A stretch of 64,000 bases of DNA from Bryoerythrophyllum caledonicum (Eukaryota > Streptophyta > Bryopsida > Pottiales > Pottiaceae): NCBI GenBank assembly GCA_963971425.1, contig OZ020523.1, positions 20,317,105 to 20,381,104 of the forward strand, in the 5' to 3' direction. A program made the position numbers and the translations under genes. The notes under the pieces were generated by a model. The model made no database searches, was not told where the DNA came from, and was given only the letters and a program-made list of their open reading frames with translations. Position 1 is the first letter of the stretch. Each line of letters begins with the position of its first letter. Shown here piece by piece: positions 12,617 to 23,285 of the stretch.

Positions 12617-15457
12617 CTAAGTCCAATACGATTCGGACCTGGCAAGTGCTTCTAAAGAGGCCTTGATAATCGCTACTTGCCCCTTCGGAATTTTTGTAGT
12701 TGAATCTTGCACATGACCTCCATCCCTCTTTGAAGACCTAGGTTTCCATGCTGTCAAGATTGAATCGGTACTCTCCCACGTTATGGCTATCCCCTTTTCA
12801 ATTGTCCAACGAAGGTTGCTATCAGTATCCCAATCTTTGTAGAACTTCACAACATCCCGATCGCGCAATATAGGGCGGTAGAATTGGATACGCACGGTGT
12901 TTGGCATATCCGGATTAGAATTAGGATCTGAAATCGCTTGAGCAATCCAAAATGGGCGCTCGTCCCCATCACAAGGCCGCAATGCAACAAAATAGCCAGC
13001 AAAAAGATCACGGCCAACTCTAAAAGAAGGAGGTGGACGATCGCGTCTCTGGCCAACAAAATGCTCATCTTCACGGTACTCCTCACGAACCTCACCTTCC
13101 GCTGAGAACTCATCTTCAATGGCATGGGCAATTCGCGTCGTTGGCCAAAAGCCGTCTTCCAATGATATCGGTGTATCCATTGGAAGTATCAGAGCATCTC
13201 TAACATCGCGCCAATAATACGATAGCGGCTCAAAACGCGAACGGGCTTCAACAGACTCCCGCGATGATTGCTCCCAGTGATCGATGAATCCTGAAAGTCC
13301 CTTCACCACCTCATGGAGATGCCGCATCGTAGAAGGCTTCAATGCATCAGGTTCTCCGCGAGGCCATAAAGACCTCCTTTCAGAATCCTCCTTCCACAAT
13401 TTGATGCCACTACCTTCTCCTCCCTTAGAAAGCCAATCCTCATCATGGCAAAGGATTTTATACTTCATTACCGGACAACCACTTGAGTCCACATAAAACT
13501 TGAACTGATGAGCCTTTGTATGACCCTGCAAAGCTTCATCACCGTCCGCAATCATATCCCCAATGAACTTCTTAAAGTCAGGAACCTCTTGAATGAGATG
13601 CGGGATTGTGGGAACACTCTCATTTTTCATGAATGACTTCATGAGCAAAGGAATGGTTGGAAAACTCTCCTTCCTCAGTGTCATACTCCAACGTCCAAAT
13701 AATGCATCTATATCATCATGTGTATGACCAACTAGCATAAAGTTAACATATACCTCGCGGAAGATGCGTTTTGCAACAAGAAGAGACCAAAAACAGAAAA
13801 CAAATCTATTTTTGTTATCACCAACAGCATTGTCCATTTGCACGTTCAATATTGGTGGCAAAGGCCTCCCAGGAACTGGGATATCAGGAATCTGCCCTAA
13901 TGGATCCAAACACATCTCTGCACCCCGTAACACGGCCGCATACAATGGATGAGAACAAGATTCAGGAAAGAGTTGCCGGGACGATGACTTCGGAGGCGCC
14001 TCCAAGTCACGCAATAGTTTTGCGAACGACCCAACCGTGTAATTGGCATCATGGGAGTATAAATCAAGGCCGTAATGGGCGTAACGCTGGTCCACATGAC
14101 CATGGGCAAGCATGCCTGTGATTGCAAGAGGCAACTTCATAAGCCCATCTAAGTGCTTTGTTTTATGTGAAAAAACCGGGGACGCGGTCTTTGAGTGATC
14201 CATCTTATCATGCATGATGGTAAGAACCTCCCGGGGCGACGACTTTGATCGAAATCGGTTCAGGTAGTACAAGTCCCGATGTGAGAAGGCAGAATCGATG
14301 TGAACCTGCATCTTCTTTTGCCATAGCAGCGATGCTTGTGTTCCAGGTTGAGTAAGCTTCTTCTGATCCTGGTATTTGTCACATGTAGAACAACGGGCGA
14401 AGTTGTCTCCACCTCTCTTGGCATAGTACTCAGGAAAGCTCACTCGCCGAATCTTACTCAAGCTTGAGGTTGAGATTGGCGGCAATCCACAATCAGCGAG
14501 ATGATCATCAAGAAGCGGTATCTGATCCTTCCACTTAAAACTTGCAGGAAGGACCTTTGCCACAGCCTTCTCACCAGATGGGAGAACACGGGACTTGTGA
14601 GGCATGTGGTCCGCAAGTCTATCGAGAATGGCTCCAAGAGCGGCAGTAGCCACAACCGTATGACCTCTAGGCTTACGCAAACCGGTATTCCCATGGTGTT
14701 GAGCCGCATGACCAGCGGCAGCGTCCTTCGCATTCCGATAGAAAGTACTCGAACTTACACCCATGATTTTCATCCAAGCATGGGCACAAACGTCCACACC
14801 CTCTAGGGTCACAACCTTCCTACCCGAAGAGTTTCTATGAAACTGTCTATGAACGTCGAGTTTGATATGATTTCTAAACTGCACAATGGTCTCACAGTAC
14901 AAGCGCATCCGTAGGACTTTTATTTTATCTCTAGGATAGTGTTGTACACAGTTCTCACTGCAACAACAATTGCTCGCAACTGCGTTAATGGAAAGAGGGG
15001 TCATGAGAAATTCAACATTCCTGGACACTGTTGGACGTGTATTCCTTGAGGAATTGTCGTAAGAACGGGAGCTCCCACCTAGAGGTCTGTTACGCTCAAC
15101 CAACCAGACATTGTAAACGTCCCTAAGGCAATGATGGAAGAGACTCACACCGTTTAAGAAAACTTGTTGAATAGGCCAGGACTTAAACGAGTACCTCCAC
15201 TCATCAGGAGCTTCCTCCAGAACAAAAGTACTGGACACCTGTACTACAACATTCGAATCCCCAAGAGGACCAGAGGAACCTAGAAGTGCACTGGACCGGA
15301 CATTGCAAACCAACCCCTCCGCAACGCGAACACCCGAACCATTGTGAAGCGAAACAGTCATCCCGACCCAGAGACGGCGAGGAATAACATCAAACTCAGG
15401 AAGGTCAGGGTTCACGGGAGCGTCAACATGAACATCGTCGTCCTCCGAAGACGACAT
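12617..15457 (-). CDS. DUF7869-like protein, probable transposase, 946 residues, intact
   Basis: A single uninterrupted exon. I place the start at the ATG of MSSSEDDDVHVDAP (15,457), because upstream codons enter the palindrome-bearing spacer. An N-terminal small beta-like domain (about residues 45-125) is followed by a Cys-rich CCCSENC patch (about 168), a helical HAWMKIMGVSSSTFYR segment, a CSTCDKYQDQKKL motif (about 357), and the conserved core: HDKMDHSK (about 416), NVQMDNAVGDNKN (about 540) and GHTHDDIDALF (about 578). Family members with this core are known as DUF7869 proteins. The spaced Asp residues look like an RNase H-fold DDE/D transposase, which is an inference. The C-terminal ~120 residues (GYFVALRPCDGDERPFWIAQ) resemble a BAH/Tudor-like chromatin module. 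It is divergently oriented to gene X and is the only intact large gene of the element. Confidence 0.8.
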   Translation of the reverse strand: MSSSEDDDVHVDAPVNPDLPEFDVIPRRLWVGMTVSLHNGSGVRVAEGLVCNVRSSALLGSSGPLGDSNVVVQVSSTFVLEEAPDEWRYSFKSWPIQQVFLNGVSLFHHCLRDVYNVWLVERNRPLGGSSRSYDNSSRNTRPTVSRNVEFLMTPLSINAVASNCCCSENCVQHYPRDKIKVLRMRLYCETIVQFRNHIKLDVHRQFHRNSSGRKVVTLEGVDVCAHAWMKIMGVSSSTFYRNAKDAAAGHAAQHHGNTGLRKPRGHTVVATAALGAILDRLADHMPHKSRVLPSGEKAVAKVLPASFKWKDQIPLLDDHLADCGLPPISTSSLSKIRRVSFPEYYAKRGGDNFARCSTCDKYQDQKKLTQPGTQASLLWQKKMQVHIDSAFSHRDLYYLNRFRSKSSPREVLTIMHDKMDHSKTASPVFSHKTKHLDGLMKLPLAITGMLAHGHVDQRYAHYGLDLYSHDANYTVGSFAKLLRDLEAPPKSSSRQLFPESCSHPLYAAVLRGAEMCLDPLGQIPDIPVPGRPLPPILNVQMDNAVGDNKNRFVFCFWSLLVAKRIFREVYVNFMLVGHTHDDIDALFGRWSMTLRKESFPTIPLLMKSFMKNESVPTIPHLIQEVPDFKKFIGDMIADGDEALQGHTKAHQFKFYVDSSGCPVMKYKILCHDEDWLSKGGEGSGIKLWKEDSERRSLWPRGEPDALKPSTMRHLHEVVKGLSGFIDHWEQSSRESVEARSRFEPLSYYWRDVRDALILPMDTPISLEDGFWPTTRIAHAIEDEFSAEGEVREEYREDEHFVGQRRDRPPPSFRVGRDLFAGYFVALRPCDGDERPFWIAQAISDPNSNPDMPNTVRIQFYRPILRDRDVVKFYKDWDTDSNLRWTIEKGIAITWESTDSILTAWKPRSSKRDGGHVQDSTTKIPKGQVAIIKASLEALARSESYWT

Positions 15458-15614
15458 TCTGCATTCCAATGAGGTAAACATTAAATAACCCTGCCAAATA
15501 ATAATAGGTGAATATCTTGTAGGAATAGACATCAATGAAGAAGCATATGAAGAGGTAAAGTCTGGCGCTTGAAAATACATTTGATACAAGTGAATTGACA
15601 TTGAAGAACAAGCA

Positions 15615-16075
15615 AATTTAGCTCGACTCGAGGTAAACTGATGCGGTATTATATGACAAGTGGAAAATTTCATGCGATTAGTTTTTATCCGAATATGAAA
15701 TAATCTCACCCTCGACAGTGACAATTTGGCCCGATCCGACCTGATTTAATGAGTATATGACGCAATGTAATTTTATCCCGAGTCGAGATAAAAAGGCATA
15801 GAAAATAGGGTAGATCAGTTTAGCTCGAGTCGAGATAAACTGTCCTTCGAAAGAAGGTAAGACAATTTAGCTCGAGTCGAGCTAAACTGTCGAAACATTA
15901 TAGTAGGACAGTTTAGCTACATACGAGCTGCACTGTCCTACAATATTGAATCGACAGTTTAGCTCGACTCGAGCTAAACTGACAATAATGATATTGACCG
16001 ACAGTTTAGCTCGAGTCGAGCTAAACTGTCCTTCGAAAGAACGTTAGACAGTTTAGCTCAAGTCGAGCTAAACTG
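15615..16075. repeat. Cluster of eight palindromes upstream of the DUF7869-like gene
   Basis: Perfect or near-perfect copies of AGCTCGA(G/C)TCGAGCT flanked by TTT/AAA occur at 15,866-15,886, 15,958-15,978, 16,005-16,025 and 16,051-16,071, with degenerate ones at about 15,620, 15,775, 15,815 and 15,910. Two copies read ATC/GAT instead of AGC/GCT. They are 40-50 bp apart and separated by unrelated short sequence. They fill the probable promoter of the divergent gene. Role unknown. Confidence 0.8.
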
Positions 16076-17950
16076 TCCTTCCGCGATTCTCGGCGCCTTT
16101 GTCGGGATTCGTATGGGGAAACTCTTCCGCCTATGAATCTGACTCTCTGTATACTACAACCCAAATCTTTCCGTTAGTCGTCAAGAAACTCTCACTGATG
16201 CTTCAAAATCACAATAGCAGCTGGAACCAGCGCAATAACCCTACACACTGTCACATCCTAATTGCTAGAGACTGTGCACGGAGAATCCAAGAAGTATACA
16301 TTGTGTACCTTATGAAGAAGACAACCGGTACGTTGTTGCCTTACCTGCTCAACCGTGCGCAACCTATAGGTGTAGCCCTCTTCAAGCTCCGACAGTCGTA
16401 CTACCTCCAAGCCTCTCCACAACAACCTTGCACAACAACCAAAGTGAGAAGGAAACAAATGAAGAAAGTTTTCGAGTATCGGCGAGGTCACTCACGGACA
16501 CACGACCGTTTCAGAATTGGCGGGATGAAACTTCAGAATTGGCGGGGGGGGACTTTTTCACAGCCCCTAAAAAGTACAAATTCGAAATCTTAGCGGGAAA
16601 CTGAATCAACTATTTCCCGGTTGACTAAAATAAGGAAAGGTCAATACCTCGAATATACTCGCACATGCGAGTTATATACACGGTTTTAGGGTAACGCTCA
16701 GGGTTTTGGATAGGTTTAGGTTTTGGGTTTAGGATTAGGGTTTAGGGTTTGGAGTTTCGGGTTTAGGGTTTGGAATTTAGGTTCAGGTTTAGGGTTCACG
16801 GTTTAGAATCCTTGATTTAGGTGATATCTTTTGATGTCAATTCATTTCAATATAATAATACTTTGAAGATTCATGATATTGACAATTCAACTAAGGTATA
16901 GGGAAATGTAGAGAAGATATTGAGATGATTAGAAATAGTTTTTATTACAATCCAAATAGGACTTATCTATTATGTTTAAATCAAAGACCTTAACAGACGA
17001 GTAGCATTTTAAAAAACAAAAAAACATATTATATGTGCACGTGTATTTTTAGCCAAAACAAATGTATTAAAACATGCTTTGGACATCATTTCTTTGGGGT
17101 TTTAAAAATGTTCGTCATGTAACTATTTCGTCATCAATTTAGAATGTGCATTCTTTGGCAAGAATCCCAATGTCCCCATGGTCTGGATTTGCAATTGAAA
17201 TTGGTTACTTTCCACTTAGAGGTACTCAAAGACTTGAAATATGCGCAAACTAATATTAATTTTGGATTGAAATATCTTATATTTGAGTTCACATTGTATT
17301 TTCATGACTTTAGGGTGTGGCAATCTAAGCATGACATAAAAGATGGAAGAATTCTTGACCATATACAATTTATTTCATGTTTTGACGTGAAATTGAAGAC
17401 TTTGTCATTTGTAAAACATAGAGAGTGGAACAATATTAAAAGATTTAAATAAGAAACGGAGAGACCTCCTCATGACAAAAAAAGGATAATCAAAATATTA
17501 AATATAACTAATACAAAGTGTATCACTTAGTGCATCAGGCATAATTTAATGTTCGTAATGTAAGTAATTTTGAATTTATTTATACATGCAAAAATGGAAT
17601 AATTAGTTTTTGAGCACGTTCTAGTGGTCGCAAATTATATTTAAAATTCTCAAAATCTTGTAGAAGGATGATAAAAGTAATGAGGCATATTTATAAGTAA
17701 TGTATTTTCTCAATGAGAGGCATATTTATAAGTAATTTATTTTTTCAATGAACGTCTTCATTAAAAGTTATGCGAGCCAAAAGAGAAACTTCTCGATTGC
17801 CGGCACATCGAGCAACCTAAAAAACCTTTTGCTATGACACAGTATGGAATGTGGTATTTTCAATACATAGAAGTAATATTAGAACAAATGATATTGTGAA
17901 AAAATATGTTATTTTTCTAGTGAAAAATAAGATTACATATTCATTCATCT
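16076..17950. other. Non-coding interior of the element with degenerate telomere-like repeats
   Basis: Between about 16,680 and 16,815 the plus strand is a run of TTTAGGG variants (GGTTTAGGTTTTGGGTTTAGG and similar), the plant telomere unit in degenerate form. An open frame at 16,099-16,593 has no recognisable motif and no intron or start support, so I do not call it. The rest is AT-rich, with nothing supported. Confidence 0.5.
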
Positions 17951-20150
17951 ATTTTTCACATTGTCACATATTATTGATTTAGGGTACCAAGAATACTTAG
18001 ACTTCATATCCACTAAAAACTAGGGGATCGTCATATTTTTTTGTTTTTTAATATTACTATTGGAGATTTAGATCCACATATTATGAAAATCCTTTTAAAA
18101 TTCAAAAGATTACTATTCCACTTGTGAAATACTTATCCATAAAGAGAAGTACGGAGTTCAAAATGATTGTTTGTAGAAGTGGAAATACACATTGCACATA
18201 CATCAGATCGGTTTTTAGCAGAGGTGTGCACCATCACTACATGTAGTGAACTAAAAGGAGTGTGCGCACACACTTTAGCTCCACTCGTGCTAACGTGTGC
18301 CTCATCACTAGGTGCAGTGAACTAAAAAGATAATATGCACAGATTAGCTCTCCTAGAGCTAAATTGTGCACCATCACTAAATGGAGTGGATTAGAAAGCA
18401 AAAATGCACTATGTAGCTCCAGTATACTGAAGATGGCTTCTAGAGAAGTGTAAACTAAATAGGAATGCACACAGTAATTGTAAAATTTACAATAAGTGTA
18501 GTGACAAAACTATATTACACTAAATGCCAACTACTACACTAAATGTCAATCCTAGTAAATAGTAGAACATAAAGTTTTTACTTGTCGACAATTACTGTAG
18601 GGAACCTTAATCATGATTTGATTACATCTTGAGCATCATAGTAAAGAAGGGTTGAGTGCATGTAGAAAAGGAAGAATTTGCAAGAAAGAGCTTGGAAATA
18701 AGCGGACGTAGGTATGGAGCAAAAGGAAAATATAAAAATTTGGACAAAGTAGAATGTAAAATATGGAGGGAAAATGAAACTACAAGTAGAAGACTGGAAA
18801 TATAAGAACATTCTTCTGGAAACGAAAATGAGAAAAGAATGGAATATTGGAAAAGGAAAAAACTTAAACATACAATAAATATAGGAATACAAGTAAAATA
18901 CTCATTAGATATCCATCACATAATACGCATTCAATGTGCATTACATATTCAGTAAATATTAATTAAATACTCATTAAATATTCAAATACACATTAATTTT
19001 ACATTAGAAATTTATGCACTATTCATTAACTATTCATTAACAGTGCATTAAATACTCTTTAAATAATCATTAAATATATAAATATTAATAAACTATCATA
19101 AATATACTTTGAAAACTTCCAACATTCAATAAATAAAATTCCAATATTCTTTAATTGTGCATAAAAGTTACAGATACACCAATATACATGAATTATCCTC
19201 TAAAAAATCATTACAAAGTCATTAGTTATTGGCTAAATATTTGATTACACATTAAATATTCATTAGATAATATTAAATAATGTAAAGAAAATGCAAGAGA
19301 TGGGAATGAGAATAGTTGTGGATAAGAGGATAAGAAATTGAGGTTGAAGATGAGACGAAGAATGAATGCATGGCGACCGGTAGGCTAAAGACTTTGAGCT
19401 TATACTATTTATCAAGTATCAAAATTGTGTGCTAGGGAAGAGTTTTGATAGAGGGCTATTACGAAATGAACTGTAGTAGGTGAACGAATGAGGGATAATA
19501 TTCAAGACAATGGTGGCTAAAACTAGTTGCCAACTTGTTGACAAATAGTGTACTAGAAAAAGATAATCTCCACCGGGACCGAGTGACCGGAATGCAAGAA
19601 TAAACACGGTAAAGCCGACTCCGTGAGGCCTAGGCCAGTATACCGGCCCACTGCAGTGGCGGCGCCGGTTCCTCTAAATAGTAAATTTACAAAAAGTACA
19701 GGGGACACCAAAATTCCCCGAGAGCATGTGTTCAAGCATGAAATTACACGAGGGAATTAAAAGAAATCAATAAAAACCTCCAAAAAAATTAGCCTACTAT
19801 AGAGTTAGTGCTGGGCGTTGGCGTTCCCTCATAGTGGCCAATTCGGGGACGGTGCGGGGGGAAAAGGGTGACCCCCCCACTTCATCTCAAACTTGGGCAC
19901 CTTCCCGCTGGCGTGGAAAATTCTCCATCAGGGGGGGAGATGCTCTAACAACTGTATTTGTACCGTTACAGTAAAAGCAAAATGAAGTGAAAAGTACAGA
20001 AAAAATTCACAATTTAGCTCTATTAGAGCTAAAGTGTACACCATCAGTAAATGTAGGGAACTATAAAGCTAATACGCACACTTTAGCTCCATTAGAGCTA
20101 AAGTGTCCACTGGCATTTATTTTATAATTATACAATTGCAAGATGTGGTC
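17950..20150. repeat. Left-end-like sequence and AT-rich repeats inside the inner element
   Basis: From about 18,045 (TTGGAGATTTAG, like the inner edge of the left TIR) through 18,370 the sequence parallels 12,050-12,330, including the paired palindromes CACACTTTAGCTCCACTCG and its relatives at 18,340, 20,010 and 20,075. This looks like a second, decayed left end. Between 18,900 and 19,280 lies a low-complexity stretch of CATTAAATATTCATTAAA-type units. A GC-rich patch at 19,560-19,930 is unexplained. Confidence 0.45.
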
Positions 20151-21438
20151 TTAACATACTTATTGTCTATTCGATTGTCATAGAAAATAATATCAAACTC
20201 ATAAAAAAGCAAAACTTGAATTCAAAGTAATAGAATCTTAAAATCGTAGCTTTAAAACTCTCTTAAGTGTGCTTGACCTAATAATTGGTGTAGGAGGAAC
20301 TTATATATATCGATGGTAATGAATTTACTCCTTGTGTAATGCAAAAATTGAAATCGAGTGAAGTGAAAGCCAGCTGATCCACTAAAACCATGAAAGAAAA
20401 CTAAACACTAAATACTATAAACGTTCACTTTCGTCCAATTTAAATTTGTGTATTATTGAGAAAATGTCAATTTAGAAGTTTTAATTGAGATCATACGAAA
20501 GAAATTGGAAATAATAACTTTCCTTTTGCTACCTGTTCGTTGCCCCAAAATATCCAAAATTGTAGTGTTAGTGGCTCCGAAAAATTGTGTTGGAAATTTA
20601 CGAGTACACAAATACTACAGGCGCGTAATATCTTGAACTTATTCTGGTAAAATTAAATTGGCTTCTTAAAAGTCCGGGTATCAGTAACGAAGGTGAAAGA
20701 TTTGTGGAGCATCCGGCATAATACCCGGGAGTTACACCCCAATATCGCAAAGGGTATCCCGAGGGTATCTCGGGACCACCAAACGGCCACAGGGTTTCGA
20801 CCCTCACGGCTATAGGTGGCCCAGAAACTTCCCCACGAAGTCGTGGCACAAGCCATTTTTCTATTCTTTTCGTTGCAGTCCAGGTTTTCCGTGTACTTCC
20901 AGGCGTTGTTGTTTTCTGAGTTTTGTGAGTTGATGCGTTGGTTTGTGTTAGTTTCGTTATCTACAGGGATTGTTATGTTTGTGTACACTGTAGCGCTGCG
21001 TATAGGCTTCCGTGTGCAATTTACTGGAGTCTAGGGTTTCATGCGCATAGGGTTTGTAGGACGTGCGATTTGTTGTTGTGTGACTTCGTGTACACTGCAG
21101 CGCCAGAGTTTAGGGCTGTTTGCGTGAGATTGTGTGAGTTTGTGAGAGTTTGTGTGAGTTTGTGAGAGTTTGTGTGAGTTTGTGTGAGTTTGTGAGAGTT
21201 TGTGGGAGTTTGTGTGAGTTTCTGCGAGTGTGTGAGTTTCTGTGAGCGTGTGTGAGTTTGTGTGAGTGTGTGTGAATTTCTGTGAGTGTGTGTGAGTTTC
21301 TATGAGCGTGTGTGAGTTTCTGTGAGTGTGTGTGAGTTTCTGTGAGCACGTAGAGTCTGAAACGGCCGTGCGTGGAGGATTGACGTGATCAAGTAACAAG
21401 ACTTCCAGCTTTTCCAGTCGGATTTCTCAGTTCTAAAG
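20151..21438 (+). promoter_or_regulatory. Probable promoter and first 5' UTR exon of gene X (inner)
   Basis: No coding gene is supported. From 21,108 to 21,350 there are about twenty degenerate units of GTGTGAGTTT(G/C)TGTGAG. The stretch ends at TTCTAAAG|GTAAGT (21,438), a strong donor that begins the first leader intron. The equivalent place in the outer element (34,250-34,800) has the reverse-complement type of repeat (CTCACAAC), supporting a conserved leader region. The transcription start is not visible. Confidence 0.45.
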
Positions 21439-21903
21439 GTAAGTGCACTCATTTAGTCTTGCATTTCTTTTGATATTTGTGTAGTTTTGCTTTTGATATG
21501 ATGTGTCGAAACATAATATATGTGTAGCATTGCTTTTGATGTATGTGTCAGCACGTAGATGAGAGTGTATATTGGTTTCAATGTGCTGGTTTGAATGTGG
21601 TGATTTGAATGTGGAGATTTGAATGTGGTGGTTTTGTGGTGGTTTGTGGATATTTGTGGTGGTCTGTGCTAGTTTAAATGTGTTGGTTTGAACTGGTGTA
21701 AGTGTGCTACTTTCTGCTAGTTTGAATGTGCTGGTTTCAATGTCATTGTTTCAATGTGTTGAATTCAATGTGTTTATTTCAAAGTGCTGAATTTCAATTT
21801 GCCCATTTCAAAGTGTTGATTTCAATGTGAAAGATTTCAATGTTTTGGTTTCCATGTGCTACTTTGATTGATTTTGTGTGTGGGTTTGTAATTGTTGTTG
21901 CAG
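21439..21903 (+). other. 5' UTR intron of gene X with TTTGAATGTG-type repeats
   Basis: Donor GTAAGT at 21,439 and acceptor TTGTTGCAG at 21,903. The interior is a degenerate array of GTTTGAATGTG and GTTTCAATGTG units (about 21,570-21,860). No palindromes of the AGCTCGA type are found in this intron. Confidence 0.5.
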
Positions 21904-22064
21904 GAAGTTTAGTTCCAGCAGAATTTGTCTGGGATTAAGGTTCATAAGCAATGGCTGAAAGGTAAAATCCATACTCTCACCCAGGAGCCCTGAACCCTAC
22001 GCCTTCAGTATCATATAACGAATGACGAATCTGTACAATCTGCGATAAATACGCTATTCATTGA

Positions 22065-22705
22065 ACACAGTTTAGCTTGAGTCGAGCTAATGTGGGAAAT
22101 CCATATTTGTACTATTGTCCACACTTTAGCTCGAGTCGAGCTAAAGTGTGCCCCCACTGTGCACTAATATCCACACATTTGCTCGACTCGAGCTAAAGTG
22201 GGCCTTTTCTGTGCACATAAGGCCACACTTTAGCTCGAGTCGAGCTAAAGTGGACCTTTTCTGTGCATCTTTGGCCACACTTTAGCTCGAGTCGAGCTAA
22301 AGTGGACCTTTTCTGTGCATCTTTGGCCACACTTTAGCTCGAGTCGAGCTAAAGTGGACCTTTTCTGTGAACATTTGGCCACACTTTAACTCGACTTGAG
22401 GTAAAGTTTGATCAATGAAGCAAACACAAAGTTGCACTTTGGCGCAACAAGAGCGTAAGTGTGCCAAATGTGCACAAAAAAGTCCCAATTTAGCTCGACT
22501 CGAGCTAAATTGTGGACGATAATACACTATCGAGGTCACATAATATCTCGACTCGAGATAAAATGTACGACTTCGTACGTCTTCGGTTGCGCTAAAAGAG
22601 ACTACTCGAAATAAAATCTTAATATCAACTCTTAAACACTGGGTTTAAAATAAAACATGACCTCTCTGTAAAGCCTACACACTTTACCTCGAATCGAGCT
22701 AAAGT
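22065..22705. repeat. Palindrome array in gene X intron 2, including a 55-bp tandem repeat
   Basis: The 1.5-kb intron 21,962-23,458 contains twelve palindromes, ten of them here. A perfect 31-bp one is 22,120-22,150 (CACACTTTAGCTCGA, G, and its reverse complement). From about 22,214 to 22,385 three to four 55-bp units, each containing one palindrome followed by GTGGACCTTTTCTGTGCAT, run in tandem. Two more single copies sit at about 23,037 and 23,360. Some copies change TTTAGC to ATCTC or TTAAC on one or both arms. Confidence 0.85.
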
Positions 22706-22854
22706 GTGAGAGAATGAACATAAACAACAACCCAAACACAACACTATTCGGACTTTAAACATTCCAAATGTATAGTAATCCAATGATACCGACGACCCAA
22801 CTCATGTCCACTTCTCGTTAAATTCTCACATGCGTGCAAGAACTTCAGTCACGC

Positions 22855-23285
22855 TTCAACCACTTGAGAACCTCAAAGAGTGAGGTTCGTGAGTGATTTA
22901 AGGGTGAACTGAAGCTCTTTCACAGTTCTGAGAGTTAAACGAGAAGTAGCCATGATTTGAATAAAAATGTATAGGAAAGTCGTTTGAATGAATACTGTAA
23001 GAGTCAGAACTGTTCAGCTATGCATTGCATGCATGAGCACTTTAGCTCGAGTCGAGCTAAAGATGAAGCTAAAACTTGAATACAACATTGATACATTGGT
23101 GTAATTGCAGTCTCCTAACTCAACTCACGTCTACTTTTCGTTCACCTCTCATAAATCGTGCAAGAGCTTCAGTCCCGCTTAAACCACTTGAGAACCTCTA
23201 AGAGTGAGGTTCGTGAGTGATTTGAGCGTGACCTGAAGCTCTCCCACATTTCTGAGAGTTGAATGAGAAGCAGGCATGAGTTGAT
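22855..23285. repeat. Pair of imperfect direct repeats in gene X intron 2
   Basis: The segment with TTCAGTC(A/C)CGCTT, CACTTGAGAACCTC and GAGTGAGGTTCGTGAGTGAT occurs at about 22,850-22,925 and again at 23,165-23,240. Each copy is also internally self-complementary (GAGAACCTC against GAGGTTC, and CTTCAGTC against GACCTGAAG), so it could fold into a long hairpin. Confidence 0.55.

Noticed and set aside
12617..15724. Longer version of the DUF7869-like frame starting at 15,724
   Set aside because: The extra 89 residues run into a spacer with palindromes and read as low-quality sequence; the ATG at 15,457 begins an acidic N-terminus followed directly by the conserved domain.
16099..16593. 164-residue open frame on the plus strand
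   Set aside because: No motif, starts on a non-ATG codon in the spacer, no splice or cassette support, and no counterpart in the outer element.
21031..21399. Minus-strand frames rich in THTNSHKL repeats
   Set aside because: They are translations of the GTGTGAGTTT leader repeat and have no independent support.
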